This document shows positions 1 to 8,574 of a stretch of 41,781 nucleotides of DNA, piece after piece. This DNA is from RGIG4140 sp045532865 (GTDB lineage Bacteria > Pseudomonadota > Alphaproteobacteria > CAAHEQ01 > UBA3637). The notes below the pieces were generated by a model. The model did not search any database and was not told the origin of the DNA. It saw nothing but the letters and a program-made list of their open reading frames with translations. The stretch spans positions 1 through 41,781 of the forward strand of contig JAZSGT010000071.1 of NCBI GenBank assembly GCA_045532865.1, given 5' to 3'. Made by a program: the position numbers and the translations under genes. Each line of letters starts with the position of its first letter. The stretch's first letter is position 1.

Positions 1-6
1 GATAAA

Positions 7-207
7 ATGGAAAAAAAATTGCTAAATGTAATTAAAACATCTACTTATTTTTTTCCTTTATTGTTTGTGCAATCGGAAACAATAAAATCATCAACAAAAA
101 AAATTAAATTATTCAATTTAATCCCTTTTATTAAAGTTAAAAAGAAAAACAATAAAACAAGAGTATATTTTTTAGGCATTCTTATTTTGACAATTAAGGA
201 AAAGTAA
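7..207 (+). CDS. Short lysine-rich ORF, possibly the 3' end of a larger polysaccharide gene
   Basis: 66 codons from the ATG, but the frame is open to the window edge, so this may be the C-terminal tail of a longer protein. The second half holds two similar blocks, LFNLIPFIKVKKKNNK and YFLGILILTIKEK, separated by a short basic linker. I recognise this hydrophobic-then-lysine pattern as a tail motif in glycosyltransferases and other polysaccharide-locus proteins of gut bacteria; that recognition is from memory. It stops one base before the GTG of the pyruvyl transferase gene, so the two are probably co-transcribed and may be translationally coupled. No catalytic motif is visible and no function is claimed. 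Confidence 0.45.
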   Translation: MEKKLLNVIKTSTYFFPLLFVQSETIKSSTKKIKLFNLIPFIKVKKKNNKTRVYFLGILILTIKEK

Positions 208-208
208 A

Positions 209-2560
209 GTGAAAAAAACAATAAACAATATAAAAAACTGTACAGGATGTGGGGCCTGTTTAAATATTTGTCCTGTCAAGGCAATTTCTATGAAAAGGAA
301 TAAAGAGGGATTTTTATATCCTATGATAGATGAGAATAAATGTATTAAATGTGGATTATGTTTTAACAAATGTCCAGCAGAACATACTATTTTAAATAAT
401 AATTCTAATCCTAATTGTTTTGCATTAAGTGCAAATGATGATTTAAGAAAAGACAGTTCTTCGGGTGCTGTTTTTCCCCTTTTGGCAGAATATATTTTGA
501 ATAAAAAGGGGTATGTTTGTGGTGCTACATGGCGAGATGATAATCTTGTTGAACACATTATTATTTCTGATAAAAAAGATTTATATAAATTAAAAGGGTC
601 AAAATATTTACAAAGTGATACAAAATCTGTTTTTTCTGAAATAGAAACATTATTAAATGATGGTAAATTAGTATTATTTTCAGGAACTCCTTGTCAAGTA
701 GCAGGATTGAATGCGTGTTTAAAAAAACAATATGAAAATTTGCTAACTGTTGATATTGTTTGTCACGGTGTACCCTCACCGATGGTGTATAAAAAGTACA
801 TATCAGAGATTGTTTCTAATGAAACGGAAAAAGTTTTACATACAAATTTTAGAGATAAGATAAATGGTTGGAATCCTTATTTAATTACTACTACTACTAC
901 GATAAACACATATTCAACGCCTGCTGAAAAAGATTTTTTTATGAATGCATTTCTTAAAAATATGTGTTTAAGAGATTCTTGTTCAAAATGTCCATTTGCG
1001 CAGTTGCCAAGGCAAGGAGATATTACTTTGGGAGATTTTTGGGGAATTGAAAAATACTCTAAAAAGTTAAATGATAAAAAAGGCTTATCTATGGTCTTGA
1101 TTAATTCTAAAAAAGGACAAGAATATATCGATTTAATTAAAAAAGAGTGTAAGATTTTTGAGCAAGTACCTTTGAAATATGCAATAAAAGGGAATCCTTG
1201 CTTAGTGCGTTCTTCTATTCCTCATGCAGATAGAAATGCTTTTTTTGAAAGATTTGATAAAATGAGTTTAAAAGATAATGTTGCCATTACAAAAGGTGAA
1301 AAATATGACTGTGGAATTTTAAATTTTTGGTTTTGTAGTAATTATGGAGCAATGTTGACTTGTTACGGATTGCAAGAAACGATTAAATCCTTTGGTTTAA
1401 ATCCTCGTGTTATTAATTATATTCCAGCAAAATATCTGACAAATTATAAAGGAAGTAAATCAGATGATTTTTCCAACAAATATTTAAAACTAACAGAATT
1501 GTGCCAAAATAAAAATGATTTAACAGAGTTAAATTCTCAGACTGATACCTTTGTTGTTGGGTCCGATCAGGTTTGGCGACATCCTTATTTTTGGCATAAT
1601 GGAGCAAATATTTTTCAACTAAATTTTGCTAAGATATCAAAAAAGAAAATAGCTTGTGCCGTTAGTTTTGGAGTTGATTATTATGAAGGGAATTATTTAG
1701 AAACTCAACAAACAAAATTTTATGTTCAACAGTTTGACCATATTTCTGTGCGAGAAGATGATGGTGTTAAGGTTTGTAAAGATACATTTGATATGCCTGC
1801 GACACATATACTTGATCCGGTATTTTTAGCTGATAAAAAATGTTGGAATAAAATTCTTGATAATGCAACTTGTGATAAAAAAGATTTTATTGCTTCTTAT
1901 GTTTTAGATCAATCTAATTTTTCAAAACAGCTTTTAAAAAAAATAAAAGCACATTTCAAAAAATTTGATAATATTGACATGACAAGTGGCTTAGATGGAT
2001 GTCCTTATTCTGTTGAAGATTGGCTTTATGCAGTTAAAAATTGTAAATTCTTTGTAACAGATAGTTTTCATGGGGCATGTTTTGCTATTATGTTTAACAA
2101 GCCGTTTATTTGTATTGGAAATATAAACAGGGGATATAGCCGTTTTAAATCCTTATTTAAGATGTTTGGTTTAGAAAAACATTGTGTATTAAATTTAGAG
2201 GATGTTTCTGATAATTTAGATGATTATATGCATATTGAGTATGACAAAGTGAACGAATTATTGCAAAAAGAAGTTACTCGTTCAAAAGAATGGCTCTTGA
2301 ATGCATTGAATTCTCCTAAAAAAGAACAAAATGAAATGTATGAGTTTTTGAAAATTTTAGATTCGAGAATTGATGATTGTAAACGTCAAATCTCAAATGT
2401 TTTAAATTATTCTAAATTGAAGAAAAAAAAGTTTAAATATAAAATTCTGTCGATAATAATGTTTGGTAAAAAACAAAAAAAATATAAAGAAAAGTATAAA
2501 AAAATGAAATCACTTACAAAAGAAATAAAGCGATCTATAAAAGAATTTAACTCTCTTTAG
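209..2560 (+). CDS. Ferredoxin/FrhB-like domain fused to polysaccharide pyruvyl transferase
   Basis: 783-residue fusion. Residues 11-21 and 45-55 are two 4Fe-4S cysteine clusters (C11, C14, C17, C21 and C45, C48, C51, C55, with the CxxCxxCxxxCP pattern). Residues about 80-340 resemble the F420 hydrogenase/dehydrogenase beta-subunit fold (SGTPCQVAGL, DIVCHGVPSP, GDITLGDFWG). Residues about 365-690 are a polysaccharide pyruvyl transferase domain (NYGAMLTCYGLQ, VVGSDQVWR, VTDSFHGACFAIMFNKPFI). The lysine-rich C-terminus resembles the tail of the preceding ORF. The pyruvyl transferase part should transfer pyruvate from PEP to a surface-glycan sugar; the role of the Fe-S part is unknown. GTG start, with AAGGA about eight bases upstream. 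It is followed by a strong terminator. Confidence 0.85.
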   Translation: MKKTINNIKNCTGCGACLNICPVKAISMKRNKEGFLYPMIDENKCIKCGLCFNKCPAEHTILNNNSNPNCFALSANDDLRKDSSSGAVFPLLAEYILNKKGYVCGATWRDDNLVEHIIISDKKDLYKLKGSKYLQSDTKSVFSEIETLLNDGKLVLFSGTPCQVAGLNACLKKQYENLLTVDIVCHGVPSPMVYKKYISEIVSNETEKVLHTNFRDKINGWNPYLITTTTTINTYSTPAEKDFFMNAFLKNMCLRDSCSKCPFAQLPRQGDITLGDFWGIEKYSKKLNDKKGLSMVLINSKKGQEYIDLIKKECKIFEQVPLKYAIKGNPCLVRSSIPHADRNAFFERFDKMSLKDNVAITKGEKYDCGILNFWFCSNYGAMLTCYGLQETIKSFGLNPRVINYIPAKYLTNYKGSKSDDFSNKYLKLTELCQNKNDLTELNSQTDTFVVGSDQVWRHPYFWHNGANIFQLNFAKISKKKIACAVSFGVDYYEGNYLETQQTKFYVQQFDHISVREDDGVKVCKDTFDMPATHILDPVFLADKKCWNKILDNATCDKKDFIASYVLDQSNFSKQLLKKIKAHFKKFDNIDMTSGLDGCPYSVEDWLYAVKNCKFFVTDSFHGACFAIMFNKPFICIGNINRGYSRFKSLFKMFGLEKHCVLNLEDVSDNLDDYMHIEYDKVNELLQKEVTRSKEWLLNALNSPKKEQNEMYEFLKILDSRIDDCKRQISNVLNYSKLKKKKFKYKILSIIMFGKKQKKYKEKYKKMKSLTKEIKRSIKEFNSL

Positions 2561-2564
2561 TTAT

Positions 2565-2594
2565 ATCCCCGAATAAGTTTTATTCGGGGATTTT
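2565..2594 (+). terminator. Rho-independent terminator
   Basis: A perfect 12-bp stem (2565-2576 with 2580-2591), rich in G:C in its centre, has a 3-nt loop and is followed by T residues. It lies 5 bases after the pyruvyl transferase stop and ends the polysaccharide operon. Confidence 0.85.
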
Positions 2595-2602
2595 ACTTCT
2601 TC

Positions 2603-2631
2603 TTTACAATTTCTGTTAAAGGGGCTATAAT
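2603..2631 (+). promoter_or_regulatory. Sigma70-type promoter of the PRPP synthase gene
   Basis: TTTACA (2603-2608), 17-bp spacer, and the exact consensus TATAAT (2626-2631), about 37 bp upstream of the ATG at 2668. It sits just after the preceding terminator. Confidence 0.65.
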
Positions 2632-2667
2632 CCTTGTGTATTGGGCTTGCAGGAGAGGAGGAATAAC

Positions 2668-3585
2668 ATGATTAACTTGTTGTCATCAAATCAATATAAA
2701 TTTTTGAAAAAAAATATTTTAAAAAAAGATGTTCGGTTTTTTGACATTAAGGTTGAAACTCAGACTTTCCCAGATGGGGAACATTATTGGCGTATTGAAA
2801 AACCAGAATATATCAGGGGAAAACCGGCTGTGTATATTTGTGGTACTGTGGATGATGCTGCTATTTTTGATGCGTATAATATGTGTTGCAATTTGGTGAG
2901 AGAAGGCTGTTCTGAACTGCATTTGGTTATCCCTTATTTTGGCTATTCCACAATGGAGCGAGCTGTGAAACAAGGGGAAGCTGTTACGGCTAAAAATGTG
3001 GCTGGATTGCTTAGCTCAATTCCCACTTCTCCTCAAGGGAATCATGTTTATATGATTGATTTACATTCCCAAGGAACGCAATATTATTTTGAAAAATCTA
3101 TTCATCCCATTCATTTGACCTGTTGGGATGTTATCAAACAGATGATTGCAGATTGTGGTGAAAACATGGTTTTGGCATCTGCGGACATGGGGCGTGCGAA
3201 GTGGATTGAAAAAATGGGCAATGAGCTTGGTGTTCCAACGGCTTATATTATGAAAAAGCGCATCTCTGGGTCAAAGACGGAAATTGTCGCTTTGAATGCC
3301 GAGGTGAAAGATAAAGATGTTGTGATTTTTGATGATATGATTAGATCTGGTTCTTCCATCATCAAGGCTGCTGAAGCTTACAAATCTGTTGGCGCAAAGA
3401 ATATTTATGTTGTTTGTGTGCATGGTGTTTTTGTGGATGGTGCTATTGAACGGTTCAAAAAATCTGGACTGATTCAAAAAATTCATTGCACCAATACGCA
3501 CACAAAAGCAGCTAACTTGGATGATGCGTTTGTGAAGGTGTATGATGTTTCACAAGTCATCATTGATGGGCTAGATTTGTTTTAA
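2668..3585 (+). CDS. Ribose-phosphate pyrophosphokinase (PRPP synthase) family
   Basis: 305 residues. Makes PRPP from ribose-5-phosphate and ATP for nucleotide, His and Trp synthesis; cytoplasmic. The PRPP-binding loop is VVIFDDMIRSGSSI (217-230), and the N-terminal half has FPDGEHYWRI and the PYFGYSTMER segment that corresponds to the ATP-binding loop of PrsA. The start is the ATG at 2668, preceded by AGGAGAGGAGG; the upstream TTG at 2641 lies before this Shine-Dalgarno. The protein is clearly divergent: the usual loop V-D-D-M-I-D-T-A-G-T reads F-D-D-M-I-R-S-G-S-S here. It could be a second PRPP synthase or a related phosphoribosyl enzyme, so I give no symbol. Monocistronic between a promoter and a terminator. 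Confidence 0.85.
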   Translation: MINLLSSNQYKFLKKNILKKDVRFFDIKVETQTFPDGEHYWRIEKPEYIRGKPAVYICGTVDDAAIFDAYNMCCNLVREGCSELHLVIPYFGYSTMERAVKQGEAVTAKNVAGLLSSIPTSPQGNHVYMIDLHSQGTQYYFEKSIHPIHLTCWDVIKQMIADCGENMVLASADMGRAKWIEKMGNELGVPTAYIMKKRISGSKTEIVALNAEVKDKDVVIFDDMIRSGSSIIKAAEAYKSVGAKNIYVVCVHGVFVDGAIERFKKSGLIQKIHCTNTHTKAANLDDAFVKVYDVSQVIIDGLDLF

Positions 3586-3590
3586 GATAT

Positions 3591-3622
3591 AAAAAAAGCT
3601 TGGAAAATTCCAAGCTTTTTTT
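3591..3622. terminator. Bidirectional terminator
   Basis: Stem of about 12 bp (3592-3603 with 3610-3621) around AAGCTTGG/CCAAGCTT, with A-run and T-run flanks. It serves the convergent PRPP synthase and deaminase genes. Confidence 0.85.
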
Positions 3623-3633
3623 GTTTATAGATG

Positions 3634-4119
3634 TTATTTGTATTTTAGCACTTCATCATTGATATATTTAATTTCAATACCAGCTGCAGTGAGCATTTCT
3701 TCTGCTTCACCACCTTTGTGGTACTTATATTCGGCAACGATCCGTTTGATACCACAGGCAATTAACAACATGGCACATGTTCTGCAAGGGGCTAATTTGC
3801 AATAAAGTGTTGCTCCTTCGATTGAGACGCCTTGTTTCGCTGCTTGACAGATGGCGTTTTGTTCAGCGTGAATGGTTCTGACGCAATGCTCTGAGATACT
3901 GCCATCTTCGTTGACAACTTGTTTCATCAAATGGCCAGCTTCGTCACAATGAGGTAAGCCTGCTGGAGCTCCCACATAGCCAGAAGAAATAATTTGATTA
4001 TCCTTCACAATAACACAAGCTGTGCGTCCTCTGCCACAAGTGGCTCGTTTGGCAAGGGCATGCATTACTTCTAAAAAGTATTCATCCCATGTTGGTCTGA
4101 TATAGAGTTCTTCAGTCAT
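3634..4119 (-). CDS. Deoxycytidylate deaminase (dCMP deaminase family)
   Basis: 161 residues. A zinc-dependent deaminase that converts dCMP to dUMP for dTTP synthesis. The zinc/catalytic motifs are intact: H84-A85-E86 and P111-C112-R-T-C115, plus the N-terminal GRTACVIVKDNQIISSGYVG segment of ComEB-type deaminases. It is the last gene of the lemA-htpX operon: its ATG follows directly on the htpX stop (TAAATG), with GGAG inside the htpX end as the ribosome site. The family has several substrates, so activity on another cytosine nucleotide cannot be excluded. Confidence 0.85.
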   Translation of the reverse strand: MTEELYIRPTWDEYFLEVMHALAKRATCGRGRTACVIVKDNQIISSGYVGAPAGLPHCDEAGHLMKQVVNEDGSISEHCVRTIHAEQNAICQAAKQGVSIEGATLYCKLAPCRTCAMLLIACGIKRIVAEYKYHKGGEAEEMLTAAGIEIKYINDEVLKYK

Positions 4120-5100
4120 TTATTCTCCTTTTGTTATTGATGAGTTCCCTGCCATTTGCTCAAGGCGTTTAATCCTTTCTTCAACTGGAGGGTGGGTGCT
4201 TGTGAGTGAAAAGGCATCCACTTTTAAAGGGGTGTAAATACAAGCTGCGGCCATTTCTTTTGCAGAATCAAGGGCTTCAACACGGGCGTCTTGGCTGATT
4301 TTTTTAAGCGCATCGGCCAATGCCTGTGGGTTGCGTGTAATGAGCGCCCCTGTTGAGTCGGCTGCATATTCTCTGCATCTAGAAACGGCTAATCTTAAAA
4401 GTGGGGCAATCAAAAAGTTAAAAACCATAAATGTTATCGCTGCAGCTAAAATCACAATACCCAGTTGATTTTTTTCATTATCGCGTGAATTGTTTGTAAA
4501 ATGCATGCGAAAGAGTAAATCTGCCAAAAAACCAAAAATACTTACCCCTGAAATAATCATCATATTCAATCGAACATCTCGGTTACCAATATGGGCTAAT
4601 TCGTGGGCAATAACACCTTGTAGTTCCAAAGAGTTTAATTTTTTGATAATCCCAGATGTGAGTGCAACAGCTGCATGTTCTGGATCTTTCCCAGTGGCAA
4701 AAGCATTGAGCGATTCATCGTTGACAATAAATACTTTTGGTGTGGGAAGCCCTGCTGCCATAGCTGTGTTTTCAACAAGATTATAGATTTTTTTATTCTC
4801 TTTGCTTGAGCTATCTAACTCTGTCGCTCCTGCAAATGAAAGCATCATATCTCCGCCAATATTCATCACAATTAGCATCCATGCAAGGCCGATACCACCG
4901 ACCCAAAGCGCAAATTTTTCAATGTAAAAGAGGGCTGTTTCGTTCACAAGTTGATAATCAATCACTTCTCCTTGTGCGATAAGAAGCATGATATACAAAA
5001 CTAAACTAAAAAGAGCAAGAAGTGTTAGCGGAAATAATCCCACTAACACCCAAGTTCTTATATTGTTTGATTGAATATGGTCGTAAGCTGATTTTGTCAT
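4120..5100 (-). CDS. htpX: M48-family membrane zinc protease HtpX
   Basis: 326 residues. Membrane metalloprotease for quality control of membrane proteins, with its active site on the cytoplasmic side. Two transmembrane segments lie near residues 18-42 and 62-82; the zinc motif HELAH is at 166-170, followed by two more hydrophobic segments (about 182-197 and 215-240) and the downstream glutamate in CREYAAD. It sits in an lemA-htpX-deaminase operon, 8 bp after lemA. The lemA-htpX pairing is widespread in bacteria. Confidence 0.9.
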   Translation of the reverse strand: MTKSAYDHIQSNNIRTWVLVGLFPLTLLALFSLVLYIMLLIAQGEVIDYQLVNETALFYIEKFALWVGGIGLAWMLIVMNIGGDMMLSFAGATELDSSSKENKKIYNLVENTAMAAGLPTPKVFIVNDESLNAFATGKDPEHAAVALTSGIIKKLNSLELQGVIAHELAHIGNRDVRLNMMIISGVSIFGFLADLLFRMHFTNNSRDNEKNQLGIVILAAAITFMVFNFLIAPLLRLAVSRCREYAADSTGALITRNPQALADALKKISQDARVEALDSAKEMAAACIYTPLKVDAFSLTSTHPPVEERIKRLEQMAGNSSITKGE

Positions 5101-5108
5101 TTGACCTC

Positions 5109-5675
5109 TTAAAATTGAACTTTAACTGCTTTGCGAACTTCTTTTTTCTCTTCTTCTTCCAATTCAAAAAAGCGTTCTGGTGTAAAATTAAATCTGTTTG
5201 CGATTATGTTGTTTGGAAAAACGGAAAGAGCTGTGTTGTATGAAAGCACTGTTGTGTTATAAAATTGACGTGCTGCTTGAATTTTGTTTTCTGTATCTTC
5301 AAGTTCTTGTTGCAATTCTAAAAAGTTTTGATTTGCCTTTAAGTCTGGATAACTTTCTGAAACAGCGAACAAGGATTTCAAAGAACTTGTGAGCATATTT
5401 TCATATTGTTCTTTTTGAACAGTTGTATCTTTGATGCTCATTGCCATATTGCGAGCATTTGTGACGTTTTCAAGGGTTTTGCTTTCATGTTTTGCATAAG
5501 ATTTAACTGTTTCAACCAAGTTTGGAATTAAATCATATCGACGTTTGAGTTGTGTATCAACTGTGCTCCAAGCCTCTTTTGTGCGTAACCTTTTTGTAAC
5601 AAGACCGTTGTAAATTGAAATGACAAAAAAGACCAACACAACTGCTATAATAATAAGTGTTATTAACCCGTTCAT
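5109..5675 (-). CDS. lemA: LemA family membrane protein
   Basis: 188 residues, the usual LemA length. An N-terminal transmembrane helix (about 3-25) is followed by the conserved RRYDLIPNLVETVKSYAKHE segment near residues 45-64 and a helical-bundle domain (YPDLKANQNFLELQQELEDTE). The biochemical role of LemA is not settled. First gene of the operon; AGGAG lies 7 bp upstream of the ATG. The leader shares its region with the divergently transcribed ppa gene. Confidence 0.9.
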   Translation of the reverse strand: MNGLITLIIIAVVLVFFVISIYNGLVTKRLRTKEAWSTVDTQLKRRYDLIPNLVETVKSYAKHESKTLENVTNARNMAMSIKDTTVQKEQYENMLTSSLKSLFAVSESYPDLKANQNFLELQQELEDTENKIQAARQFYNTTVLSYNTALSVFPNNIIANRFNFTPERFFELEEEEKKEVRKAVKVQF

Positions 5676-5765
5676 TTTTTTCTCCTATTAAATTTTGTGA
5701 ATCACTAAGGTTAGGATATCACGAAAAATTAAAAATAAAAAGTTTTTTATTATTTTTTTTTAAAC

Positions 5766-5793
5766 TTGACAAAATAACCTAGCATGTTAAACT
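5766..5793 (+). promoter_or_regulatory. Probable promoter of the ppa operon
   Basis: TTGACA (5766-5771), 16-bp spacer, TAAACT (5788-5793). The start codon lies at 5851. The -35 is consensus; the -10 is a fair match only. Confidence 0.55.
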
Positions 5794-5850
5794 ATGGGGC
5801 ATTAAAAGGCGGTTTTTAAACTGTTTATAATTATTTTGAAAGGAAATATT

Positions 5851-6402
5851 ATGCATCCATGGCATGAAGTTGAACATTATCCTGATTTCCCTGATATTGT
5901 TCCTGCAATTATTGAGGTTCCAAAAGGTTCTCAAATTAAATATGAATTGGATAAAAAGAGTGGTTTGTTAAAAGTTGATCGTGTTCTTTACAGTGCCGTT
6001 CATTATCCTGCAAATTATGGATTTATTCCCAAAACATATGGTGATGATAATGACCCATTGGATATTTTGGTTTTAAGTCAATTCCCTGTAACACCATTGT
6101 GTATTATGCGTGCTCGCCCAATTGGGGTGATGAAAATGGTTGATCAAGGGGAAGCTGATGATAAAATTATCGCTATTAATGTAGATGATCAAGAATATAA
6201 TTGTTATGCACATATTGATCAATTGCCTCCTCATTTATTAAAAGTGCTTCAACGTTTTTTTGAAGACTATAAAATCTTAGAACAAAAAGAAGTTAAGATT
6301 GAAGACCTTCAAGGTCCTGGTGAAGCAAGACGGTTAATTCGAGAAGCAAAAGACAGCTATCATTTGAGTAAAAAAGGGTTAGAGGGGTATGTTGAAAAAT
6401 AA
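5851..6402 (+). CDS. ppa: Inorganic pyrophosphatase
   Basis: 183 residues. Family I soluble Mg-dependent pyrophosphatase; cleaves PPi to drive biosynthesis. Hallmarks are PAIIEVPKGSQIKYE near the N-terminus, the signature GDDNDPLDILVL, and the active-site region PIGVMKMVDQGEADDKIIA. The start is the ATG at 5851 with AAGGAAA upstream; an in-frame TTG at 5836 lies upstream of that ribosome site. First gene of an operon in which all four genes overlap (ppa, HAD, HIT, kdsB-like). Confidence 0.95.
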   Translation: MHPWHEVEHYPDFPDIVPAIIEVPKGSQIKYELDKKSGLLKVDRVLYSAVHYPANYGFIPKTYGDDNDPLDILVLSQFPVTPLCIMRARPIGVMKMVDQGEADDKIIAINVDDQEYNCYAHIDQLPPHLLKVLQRFFEDYKILEQKEVKIEDLQGPGEARRLIREAKDSYHLSKKGLEGYVEK

Positions 6403-7348
6403 ACAAGGTACGCCTAAAAATATTACCTCTGTTCAAGAAATTGAAGATTGTGATTGCTATTTTTTAGATATGTATGGTCTCTTATGGGATGGAAACAGTT
6501 TTTATGATGGAACGCTTGATTTTTTAGAAAAACTTAAATTAAGTGGGAAAAAAATTGTTCTTTTATCAAATGCAACGGTTTTAAAAAAGCCTTTTATTGA
6601 AAGTCAAAAGAAGAAAGGATTAATCGAAGGTGTTCATTTTGATGAAGTGATTACATCTGGTGAAACGTTTCATCATGTGGTAAATTGTGGCTTTTTTGAA
6701 AAAGCAACAGGGAAAAAAGATTATCGCTTTTTTGTCGTTGGGACGCAAAATGCCCCTTTGTTTGAAAATGTTGCACAGCATCAAACGGATGATTTAACAA
6801 AAGCTGATATCGTTTATCTCAGTGGTTTAGGAGCTGTTACACCAGAAGAAGGAGAAGCTGTTTTTAAAGAGCAGGCCTTGCTTTTAAATGAAGCTTTAAA
6901 ATTAGGTCTTCCAGCTGTTTGTGCCAATCCAGATTTAACCTTTATGTCTAAGGGTAAACAGGTTATGACTCAAGGATCAACAGGCAGATATTATGAAACC
7001 ATGGGAGGAAAGGTTCATTGGTTTGGAAAACCTTATCCATATATTTTTGATTTTGCACTTGAAAAAACAGGTGCTCAAAAAGACAGAACTGTTATGGTTG
7101 GCGACACGGTTGAAACAGATGTTTTGGGGGCCAGTAAAGCAGGGATTAGAACTCTTCTTGCAACTCGAACAGGTATTACAGGCGATTTTATCAAGCAAGG
7201 TGTGACTCTTGAAAGTTTATATCAAAAACACGGTGTTCAACCCACGTATACCATGGACCAATTTTCACATTTAATGTTAAATTTTAAAGTAAGGAGAAAC
7301 CATGTTTCAATTGCATCCATCACTTCAAAAAAAAGCTTATGTTTGTGA
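6389..7348 (+). CDS. HAD-superfamily class IIA hydrolase
   Basis: 319 residues. Phosphatase of the NagD-like class IIA HAD family. Motif I is FLDMYGLLWDG (nucleophile D27; this subfamily often carries Tyr or Met where a second Asp would be), motif II is LLSNAT, and the C-terminal core has GKPYPYIFDFAL and MVGDTVETDVLGA. The arrangement fits the TIGR01459-type proteins typical of alphaproteobacteria. The substrate is unknown. It overlaps ppa by 14 nt and the HIT gene by 47 nt, so translation is probably coupled. AGAGGGG precedes the ATG. Confidence 0.85.
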   Translation: MLKNKQGTPKNITSVQEIEDCDCYFLDMYGLLWDGNSFYDGTLDFLEKLKLSGKKIVLLSNATVLKKPFIESQKKKGLIEGVHFDEVITSGETFHHVVNCGFFEKATGKKDYRFFVVGTQNAPLFENVAQHQTDDLTKADIVYLSGLGAVTPEEGEAVFKEQALLLNEALKLGLPAVCANPDLTFMSKGKQVMTQGSTGRYYETMGGKVHWFGKPYPYIFDFALEKTGAQKDRTVMVGDTVETDVLGASKAGIRTLLATRTGITGDFIKQGVTLESLYQKHGVQPTYTMDQFSHLMLNFKVRRNHVSIASITSKKSLCL

Positions 7349-7709
7349 TTTGCCGTTTTCAACGGTTTTGTTTGAGGATAATGTTCTTTGTCCATGGATT
7401 TTTTTGGTCCCGAAGAAAGAAAATGTTCGCAATATGCTCGATTTAACGACAGAGGAACGTTTAACATTGATGCGTGAGATTGAGCTTGCTGAAAAAGTGA
7501 TGACAAAACTTTTTAATCCCACACAAACAAATGTCGCTATGATTGGGAATTTAACTCCTCAATTGCATGTGCATGTTATTTGTCGATATGAGACGGATCC
7601 ATATTGGCCAGGCACGGTTTGGAACCAACCGGGGAAACCATATTTAGGAACTGCAAAACAAGATGTTATCAATCGTATTAAAAAGGAGTTTGAAGAATGT
7701 CAAAAGTAG
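7302..7709 (+). CDS. HIT-family nucleotide hydrolase
   Basis: 135 residues. The histidine triad is LHVHVICR, matching the HxHxxxR form of alphaproteobacterial HIT proteins annotated as diadenosine tetraphosphate hydrolases; the neighbouring DPYWPGTVWNQPG segment is also typical. AAGGAG lies 7 bp before the ATG. It starts inside the HAD gene and its end overlaps the kdsB-like gene by 13 nt. Likely cytoplasmic hydrolysis of a dinucleotide or nucleotide conjugate; exact substrate unknown. Confidence 0.85.
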   Translation: MFQLHPSLQKKAYVCDLPFSTVLFEDNVLCPWIFLVPKKENVRNMLDLTTEERLTLMREIELAEKVMTKLFNPTQTNVAMIGNLTPQLHVHVICRYETDPYWPGTVWNQPGKPYLGTAKQDVINRIKKEFEECQK

Positions 7710-8470
7710 CCGTTTTAATTCCAACTCGTTTAAAATCAACGAGATTACCAAACAAGCCTTTGGCAATTATTAATGGAAAAACACTTATTCAGCATGTGTA
7801 TGAACATGCAATTAAAGTTCATCCAAAAGAAGATGTGTATATTGCTGCTGGTGATCAAGAAATTATCGATATTGCTAAAACATTTGGGGCTCAAGCTATT
7901 TTGACTGACCCAGCTCTTCCTTCTGGAACAGATAGAATTGCTGCAGCACTCAAAGAAATTGACCCAGATGGGACAAAATATGATATTGCCATTAGTTTTC
8001 AAGGGGATGGCATCAATGTTGATCCGAAGTTGAACTTGGAACTTGTTGATGTGATGGAAAAAACAGGGGCAGATATTGTAACTGTTGGGATGAAAATCAC
8101 AGATAAAAAAGATATTTTAGACCCCTCACATGTTAAGATTGCAATGGGTTTAAGAGAAGGAGAAAATTTTGGTAGAGCACTTTATTTTTCTCGTTCACCT
8201 GTTCCATTTAACAGAGATGAAATCAAAGATTATGATTTTGCTTACTGGCATATTGGGATTTATGTTTATCGAGCAAAAGCTTTGCAAGAAATTATTTCAT
8301 ATCCAGTTGGTGTGCTTGAAAACATTGAAAAATTAGAGCAATTAAGAGCGCTTGAAAATGGTATGAGTATTTATGCTTTGGTTGTTCCAAGTGTGAAGTT
8401 GATTGAAGATGCTCCAGCTGATATTAATACACCTGAAGAATTAGAAGAAGCACAAAAGTTTTTGTTCTAG
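7697..8470 (+). CDS. kdsB: 3-deoxy-manno-octulosonate cytidylyltransferase-like (KdsB family)
   Basis: 257 residues. Activates Kdo with CTP to CMP-Kdo for the LPS inner core. The N-terminus VLIPTRLKSTRLPNKPLA is the nucleotide-binding signature, and HIGIYVYRAKAL and ENIEKLEQLRALENG are typical. Two core motifs are altered: the usual Q-G-D-E-P-L-I reads QGDGINVDP, and the late G-I-D-V-D-T-P-E reads DAPADINTPEE. This may be lineage drift or activity on a Kdo analogue. Last gene of the overlapping ppa operon; a terminator follows. Confidence 0.8.
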   Translation: MSKVAVLIPTRLKSTRLPNKPLAIINGKTLIQHVYEHAIKVHPKEDVYIAAGDQEIIDIAKTFGAQAILTDPALPSGTDRIAAALKEIDPDGTKYDIAISFQGDGINVDPKLNLELVDVMEKTGADIVTVGMKITDKKDILDPSHVKIAMGLREGENFGRALYFSRSPVPFNRDEIKDYDFAYWHIGIYVYRAKALQEIISYPVGVLENIEKLEQLRALENGMSIYALVVPSVKLIEDAPADINTPEELEEAQKFLF

Positions 8471-8496
8471 TGTATTAAAAATCAAATTAAATCTTT

Positions 8497-8536
8497 AAAA
8501 AGAGCGAAGAGTCTTTGACTTTTTGCTCTTTTTTTA
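8497..8536 (+). terminator. Rho-independent terminator
   Basis: Long continuous stem with two G:U pairs (8497-8513 with 8517-8533), 3-nt TTT loop, then a T-run. Ends the ppa-kdsB operon. Confidence 0.85.
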
Positions 8537-8574
8537 TTATAAATAAATGAAATAAAAATAAGAAAGGATAGAGT

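Noticed and set aside
172..558. 128-codon minus-strand ORF overlapping the pyruvyl transferase gene
   Set aside because: Shadow of a well-supported gene; no family resemblance and no ribosome site.
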